8,439 bases of DNA from Thermoanaerobaculales bacterium (lineage in GTDB: Bacteria; Acidobacteriota; Thermoanaerobaculia; Thermoanaerobaculales; Sulfomarinibacteraceae), in the NCBI GenBank assembly GCA_025456385.1, contig JALOKS010000115.1:1-8439 (forward strand), written 5' to 3'. The notes below the pieces were generated by a model. The model did not search any database and had not been told where the DNA came from. It worked only from the letters and a program-made list of their open reading frames with translations. How positions within the stretch are numbered: the first letter of the stretch is position 1; each line of letters begins with the position of its first letter. The position numbers and the translations under genes were made by a program. Positions 5,127-8,439 of this stretch are shown here, piece after piece.

Positions 5127-7622
5127 GTGACGAAACCGACCGACGAAGAGTCGAGGCAATCAGTCGAGGTAACGCCTGCGGCCGCGGAGGACGATCACTC
5201 CCTGGACCCGCCAACCGAGGCCCCCCGATCCCACGGTGCCGAGGAGGCGACGCTGGATATCGCCGCGGCCGCGCGGGCCGTGTCCCGATCAGCCGACCCG
5301 CTGCACGAAGGCCACGGGACGAGAATCGGGCCCTACCTCGTGCTCAAGAAGATCGGCGAGGGCGGTTTCGGGTCGGTGTTCCTGGCCGAGCAGACCGAAC
5401 CCGTGCAGCGGCGGGTGGCGCTGAAGATCCTCAAGCTGGGCATGGACACCCAGGCCATCATCGGCCGCTTCGAGCAGGAGCGGCAGGCGCTCGCGGTGAT
5501 GGACCACCCTCACATCGCGAAGGTCCTGGACGCCGGGGCCACCGAAACCGGGCGTCCCTTCTTCGTGATGGAGCTCGTCGAGGGCAGTCCGATCACGGAC
5601 TTCGCCGACGAGCACAAGCTCACGATCCGCCAGCGGCTGGAGCTCTTCGCGCAGGTCTGCAACGCGATCCAGCATGCCCACAGTAAAGGCATCATCCACC
5701 GCGACATCAAGCCCAGCAACGTCCTGGTCTCGAGCCACGACGGGAAGCCGTTCGCCAGGGTGATCGACTTCGGTATCGCCAAGGCGGTCGACCAGCGCCT
5801 CACCGACGAGACCGCGTTCACTCAACACGGTCAGCTGATGGGGACCCCGCTTTACATGAGTCCTGAGCAGGCCGAGGGCAGCCTCGACATCGACACCCGA
5901 AGCGACGTCTACTCGCTCGGGGTCCTGCTTTACGAGGTGCTGACCGGGACCACACCGCTGGATCCCCGGAGCCTCAGGGTCGCGGACTACGGCGAAAGGT
6001 ACCGGATGATCCTCGAAAGCGACCCGCCGCGGCCGAGCGCGAGGCTCTCGTCCTCGACCGCAACACTCCCGGCGGTGGCGGCAAGCCGCCGCACTGCTCC
6101 CGACACGTTGAGGTCGCTGCTGCGCGGCGAGCTCGACTGGATCGCGATGAAGGCCCTCGAGAAGGACCGCACGCGTCGTTACGAGACCGTCAACGGCCTC
6201 GGCCTGGACGTCCAACGCTACCTCGCAGGTGAACCGGTCGCAGCGGCGCCACCGAGCGCCACCTATCGGCTGCGCAAGCTCGCGGCTCGCCACAAGGGTC
6301 CGGTGATCGCTGCCCTGGCGGTCGCGGTTGCCCTGGTGGTGGGGCTCGCGGGCACCGTGTGGCAGGCCAGGGTCGCCGCCCGCGAGCGCGACGCGGCGCG
6401 CCAGGAGGCTGCCCGCGCGACGGCGCTCAACGACTTCATGGCCCAGATGCTGACCGCGGCGGACCCGGCGGCCCACGGCAACCGGGAGGTGACGGTGGCC
6501 GAGGTACTGGAGAAGGCCTCAGCGGCCGCCGAGCAGAGCCTCAGGGACCAACCCGCGGCCGAGGCCGACGCGAGAACGCTGCTCGGCCACACCTTCCAGT
6601 CGCTCGGCAAGGTCGACGAGGCGGTGCACGAGCTCGAGCGGGCCCTCGCGCTGCGCCGCCAGGTCCCCGGCCCGCCGGGTGCCGCCCTGGCCGACACCCA
6701 GCGCTCGCTGGCCCGGAGTTACGACAACCGCGGCGACTACGACAAGGCGGTTGCCGTCACCCGGGAGGCGATCTCGATCCTCGCGACCCTCGGTCCTTCC
6801 GCCCGTCGCGAGCTCGCGGGAGCGTACTGGGAGGCCGGGCGCTCCGAGTTCTTCCGCTCCCACTACACCGAGGCAGAGCAGGACGTCGAAACGAGTGACC
6901 AGATTCTCGATGAACTGAACGACGACATCTCGCTCGAACGCGCCCACAACCTCACCCTGCGCGGCAGCCTGGAGAATCGCTGGAAGGGCAATCTCGACCA
7001 TGCCGCCGAGCTCCTCACCGAGGCTCTCGCCATCCAGCGGAAGATCGGCGACCCATACAACGTCTCCGACGGGCTCAACAACCTGGCGCTGGTCGAGATG
7101 GAGCGGGGGCGCCTCGACGAGGCCGCGGCCGAGCTCGAGGAGGCGGTCGAGATCACGCGCGAGCTGTTCGGCGACGACAGCCCCAGCGTGGCGCTCCGTG
7201 TCGAGAACCTCGCCAACGTCCGCTACCGGCAGGGCGATTACGCGAAGACGGCGGAGCTGCTCGGCGAGGTGTTGGCGATCCGCGAGCCGGTGTACGGCGC
7301 CGACAGCTTGCCGGTGGCGAAGACCCGCTTCAACACCGGAATGGTTTCGATGAAGGCCGGCCAGTACCGGCGCGCCCTCGAGCTGATCGACCAGGCGATC
7401 CCCGTCTTCCGCGAGCACACCGGGGAGCAGAGCTTCGAGATGGTCGGCGCCCTCCACAACCGTGGGAAGTGCCGCGCGGAGCTCGGCGACAACGACGGCG
7501 CCCTGGCCGACTACCGGTCGGCGCTCGCCATCGCCGACCGGATCGCCACCCCCACCACCCCCGGCCGGCTCAGCCTCCTCAAGACCATGGTCGACTTCTA
7601 CTGCCGGTCGTGCGGTCAGTGA
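5127..7622 (+). CDS. Receptor-like Ser/Thr protein kinase with transmembrane segment and C-terminal TPR domain
   Basis: The 831-residue product starts with an acidic, disordered leader (1-65), then a complete Hanks-type kinase domain (about 68-350). Visible elements are the glycine loop GEGGFGSV (77-84), Lys100 in VALK, Glu118 of helix C, the catalytic loop HRDIKPSN (191-198, base Asp193), DFG (Asp214) and GTPLYMSPEQ (239-248). All catalytic residues are present, so it should be active. A juxtamembrane basic stretch and one transmembrane helix (about 392-411) follow, then a coiled region and about eight TPR-like repeats (478-806), expected outside the membrane if the kinase is cytosolic. The chain ends in CRSCGQ. 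GTG 5127 has GGAGGA about five bases upstream. An earlier in-frame GTG at 5112 lacks such a site. This architecture is common in Acidobacteriota, Planctomycetota and myxobacteria. Its substrates and signal are unknown. Codon bias is slightly looser than in the operon before it. Confidence 0.93.
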   Translation: MTKPTDEESRQSVEVTPAAAEDDHSLDPPTEAPRSHGAEEATLDIAAAARAVSRSADPLHEGHGTRIGPYLVLKKIGEGGFGSVFLAEQTEPVQRRVALKILKLGMDTQAIIGRFEQERQALAVMDHPHIAKVLDAGATETGRPFFVMELVEGSPITDFADEHKLTIRQRLELFAQVCNAIQHAHSKGIIHRDIKPSNVLVSSHDGKPFARVIDFGIAKAVDQRLTDETAFTQHGQLMGTPLYMSPEQAEGSLDIDTRSDVYSLGVLLYEVLTGTTPLDPRSLRVADYGERYRMILESDPPRPSARLSSSTATLPAVAASRRTAPDTLRSLLRGELDWIAMKALEKDRTRRYETVNGLGLDVQRYLAGEPVAAAPPSATYRLRKLAARHKGPVIAALAVAVALVVGLAGTVWQARVAARERDAARQEAARATALNDFMAQMLTAADPAAHGNREVTVAEVLEKASAAAEQSLRDQPAAEADARTLLGHTFQSLGKVDEAVHELERALALRRQVPGPPGAALADTQRSLARSYDNRGDYDKAVAVTREAISILATLGPSARRELAGAYWEAGRSEFFRSHYTEAEQDVETSDQILDELNDDISLERAHNLTLRGSLENRWKGNLDHAAELLTEALAIQRKIGDPYNVSDGLNNLALVEMERGRLDEAAAELEEAVEITRELFGDDSPSVALRVENLANVRYRQGDYAKTAELLGEVLAIREPVYGADSLPVAKTRFNTGMVSMKAGQYRRALELIDQAIPVFREHTGEQSFEMVGALHNRGKCRAELGDNDGALADYRSALAIADRIATPTTPGRLSLLKTMVDFYCRSCGQ

Positions 7623-7818
7623 CTGCTTCGGTCAGAAGCCCACCGATGCTCTGACGGAGCTCCTAGGTGTGCGCGCCGTTCGAGGCACCCCCTGCGCCCA
7701 TACCGTCAAAAACCGTCGCGCCACACTACCCGTCGGCGCCCACGACCCACCGGTGCCATGACCGGGGTTTGTGGGTTTTGAATGGAAGGAGACCGGACAC
7801 CTCACACACGTGGCAGGT
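7623..7818. other. Intergenic region after the kinase gene, no gene seen
   Basis: This stretch holds no supported coding region. A small hairpin (GCTTC-GGTCA-GAAGC, 7625-7639) stands just after the kinase stop but lacks a T-run. A second weak stem (CCGGT/ACCGG, 7750-7765) is followed by G/T-rich sequence and could be a poor terminator. An AAGGAG motif (7785-7790) is about 20 bases from the nearest in-frame GTG (7810) of the following fragment, too far to act as its ribosome binding site. Confidence 0.5.
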
Positions 7819-8080
7819 GGCGACCCCTGGCTGCTGCGCCTGATGCGGCTGCAGCCCACCCACCTCGCCGGCATGATGACCCGCGACGAGGTCGTCGACT
7901 CCTACCTCGAGCGCCGCGGCCTCGAGATCCCGAGCTTCGACTTCTACCGCGTCTACGGTGTCTTCCGCCTCGTCGTCATCATGCAGCAGACCTACTGGCG
8001 CTACTTCCACTGCCAGACTCGCACCAAGCGTTTCGGGCGCTTCATCTGGCTCATCACGTACCTCGAGGGCTACCTCGAGC
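7819..8080 (+). repeat. Direct repeat, right copy (matches 4676-4937)
   Basis: This is the second copy of the 262-base segment in the 3' part of the phosphotransferase gene, same orientation and gap-free. Of about 16 differences, about nine are silent and seven change residues (for example P to A, Q to E, A to D, Y to S, I to T, G to C, K to T). Confidence 0.9.
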
Positions 8081-8106
8081 GCGCCATCGCGGCCGCGCGC
8101 AGCTGA
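7819..8106 (+). pseudogene. 3' fragment of an APH-fold phosphotransferase gene
   Basis: The frame from GDPWLLRLMRLQPTHL to the stop at 8104-8106 reproduces roughly residues 259-346 of the complete phosphotransferase, with its own C-terminal tail ERAIAAARS. Everything upstream is missing: the nucleotide loop, the HGDxxxxN catalytic loop and the metal-binding DWE motif. It cannot be an active kinase. The frame is open back to 7771 (GTG), but the residues before 7819 match nothing in the parent protein, and no start with a proper ribosome binding site is seen. No stop or frameshift has built up, and more than half of the changes are silent. So it is either young, recently separated from an intact paralogue, or still translated as a roughly 100-residue peptide. 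It most likely is a remnant left by duplication or insertion of the kinase locus. Confidence 0.82.
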
Positions 8107-8119
8107 CGCCCGATTCTCA

Positions 8120-8160
8120 TCATCCTGAGCGAGGCCGCGCGGCGGCCGAGTCGAGGGACC
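8120..8160 (+). repeat. Dispersed 'TCATCCTGAGC' repeat, copy 1
   Basis: The copy begins TCATCCTGAGCGAGGC and ends CGAGTCGAGGGACC, the form of a family of short palindromic intergenic repeats common in large GC-rich genomes. It starts 14 bases after the pseudogene stop. It pairs with the inverted copy at 8214-8264. Confidence 0.7.
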
Positions 8161-8213
8161 CCGCGAAGTCCCAGGAGACTCAACCTGACTTGGCCTTGCG
8201 ATCCCGCGTCAGG

Positions 8214-8264
8214 GGATCCTTCGATTCGCTCGGGCGCTGCGCGCCCTAGCTCACTCAGGATGAC
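8214..8264 (-). repeat. Dispersed 'TCATCCTGAGC' repeat, copy 2 (inverted)
   Basis: Read on the minus strand it begins GTCATCCTGAGTGAGC and ends CGAATCGAAGGATCC. It is opposite in orientation to copies 1 and 3. With copy 1 it makes an imperfect inverted repeat around a spacer of about 53 bases, and with copy 3 it forms a tail-to-tail pair 11 bases apart. Confidence 0.7.
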
Positions 8265-8275
8265 CGAAGTGGGCT

Positions 8276-8318
8276 GTCATCCTGAGCGAGGCCGAGCGCA
8301 GTGAGCGATTCGAAGAAC
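8276..8318 (+). repeat. Dispersed 'TCATCCTGAGC' repeat, copy 3
   Basis: GTCATCCTGAGCGAGGCC through GCGATTCGAAGAAC has the same beginning as copy 1 and the AGTGAGCGA internal segment typical of the family. The leftward open frame covering it gives a translation that is a by-product of the repeat, not a gene. Confidence 0.7.
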
Positions 8319-8439
8319 GCCCGAGTCGCCTTCACGTCATCCGAGTCCAACGGTGCTTCAGTTCCTCCAACTCGATGCCTCCGGCTCGAAACCGTCCATC
8401 GGTTCGAACGGTCGGTTGTGAAGTGTTGACAAGCCATCG
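8319..8439. other. Right-hand tail of the window, no gene seen
   Basis: This sequence is less GC-rich than the rest and has no supported coding region. It holds an 8-base palindrome GTTCGAAC (8403-8410 region) and, near the very end, a TTGACA (8426-8431) that could be a -35 box for a gene beyond the window. The matching -10 position lies outside. Confidence 0.4.

Noticed and set aside
5289..7457. Long leftward open frames antisense to the kinase gene
   Set aside because: Same cause: compositionally driven antisense frames over a well-supported gene.
8255..8437. Leftward 60-codon open frame at the right edge
   Set aside because: Its C-terminal third is a translation of the dispersed repeat (FFESLTALGLAQDD), and there is no ribosome binding site or family resemblance.

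Overview
The window is a very GC-rich stretch of bacterial chromosome. Third codon positions are almost all G or C. Its make-up fits a soil or sediment bacterium of the Acidobacteriota or a similar large-genome phylum such as Myxococcota or Gemmatimonadota. The pointers are a Hanks-type kinase fused to a transmembrane segment and TPR repeats, a PEGA-domain lipoprotein, an ACAD10/11-like acyl-CoA dehydrogenase with a kinase partner, and dispersed 'TCATCCTGAGC' intergenic repeats. The phylum is inferred from gene style, not from a marker gene.

Layout: Positions 1-1614 are read leftward. They hold the start of a PEGA-domain lipoprotein (cut by the window edge), a VOC/glyoxalase-fold protein that probably carries a lipoprotein signal, and an aspartate/glutamate racemase-family enzyme overlapping the VOC gene by 11 bases. 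A divergent intergenic region of about 210 bases carries a good sigma-70-like promoter for a rightward gene (1825-2601). That gene encodes a secreted protein made of two gap-free tandem copies of an unrecognised domain and ends at a strong intrinsic terminator. A new rightward operon follows: an acyl-CoA dehydrogenase (2712-3905) and, overlapping it by GTGA, an APH-fold phosphotransferase (3902-4963). A receptor-like Ser/Thr kinase with a TPR domain comes next (5127-7622). Beyond it lies a fragment matching the 3' end of the phosphotransferase gene (7819-8106), then a gene-free tail with three copies of a dispersed palindromic repeat.

How the genes work together: The dehydrogenase/phosphotransferase pair is the clearest functional unit. 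It resembles, as separate genes, the two domains of mammalian ACAD10/ACAD11 and the LvaA/LvaC partners of bacterial levulinate catabolism. In those systems a 4-hydroxyacyl-CoA is phosphorylated and the phosphate is then eliminated, so that beta-oxidation can proceed. The kinase is a probable membrane-bound signalling protein with no obvious partner here. The two copies of the phosphotransferase 3' end, about 94% identical by hand count, flank the kinase gene as direct repeats. They mark a past duplication or insertion and are the main sign of rearrangement in the window.
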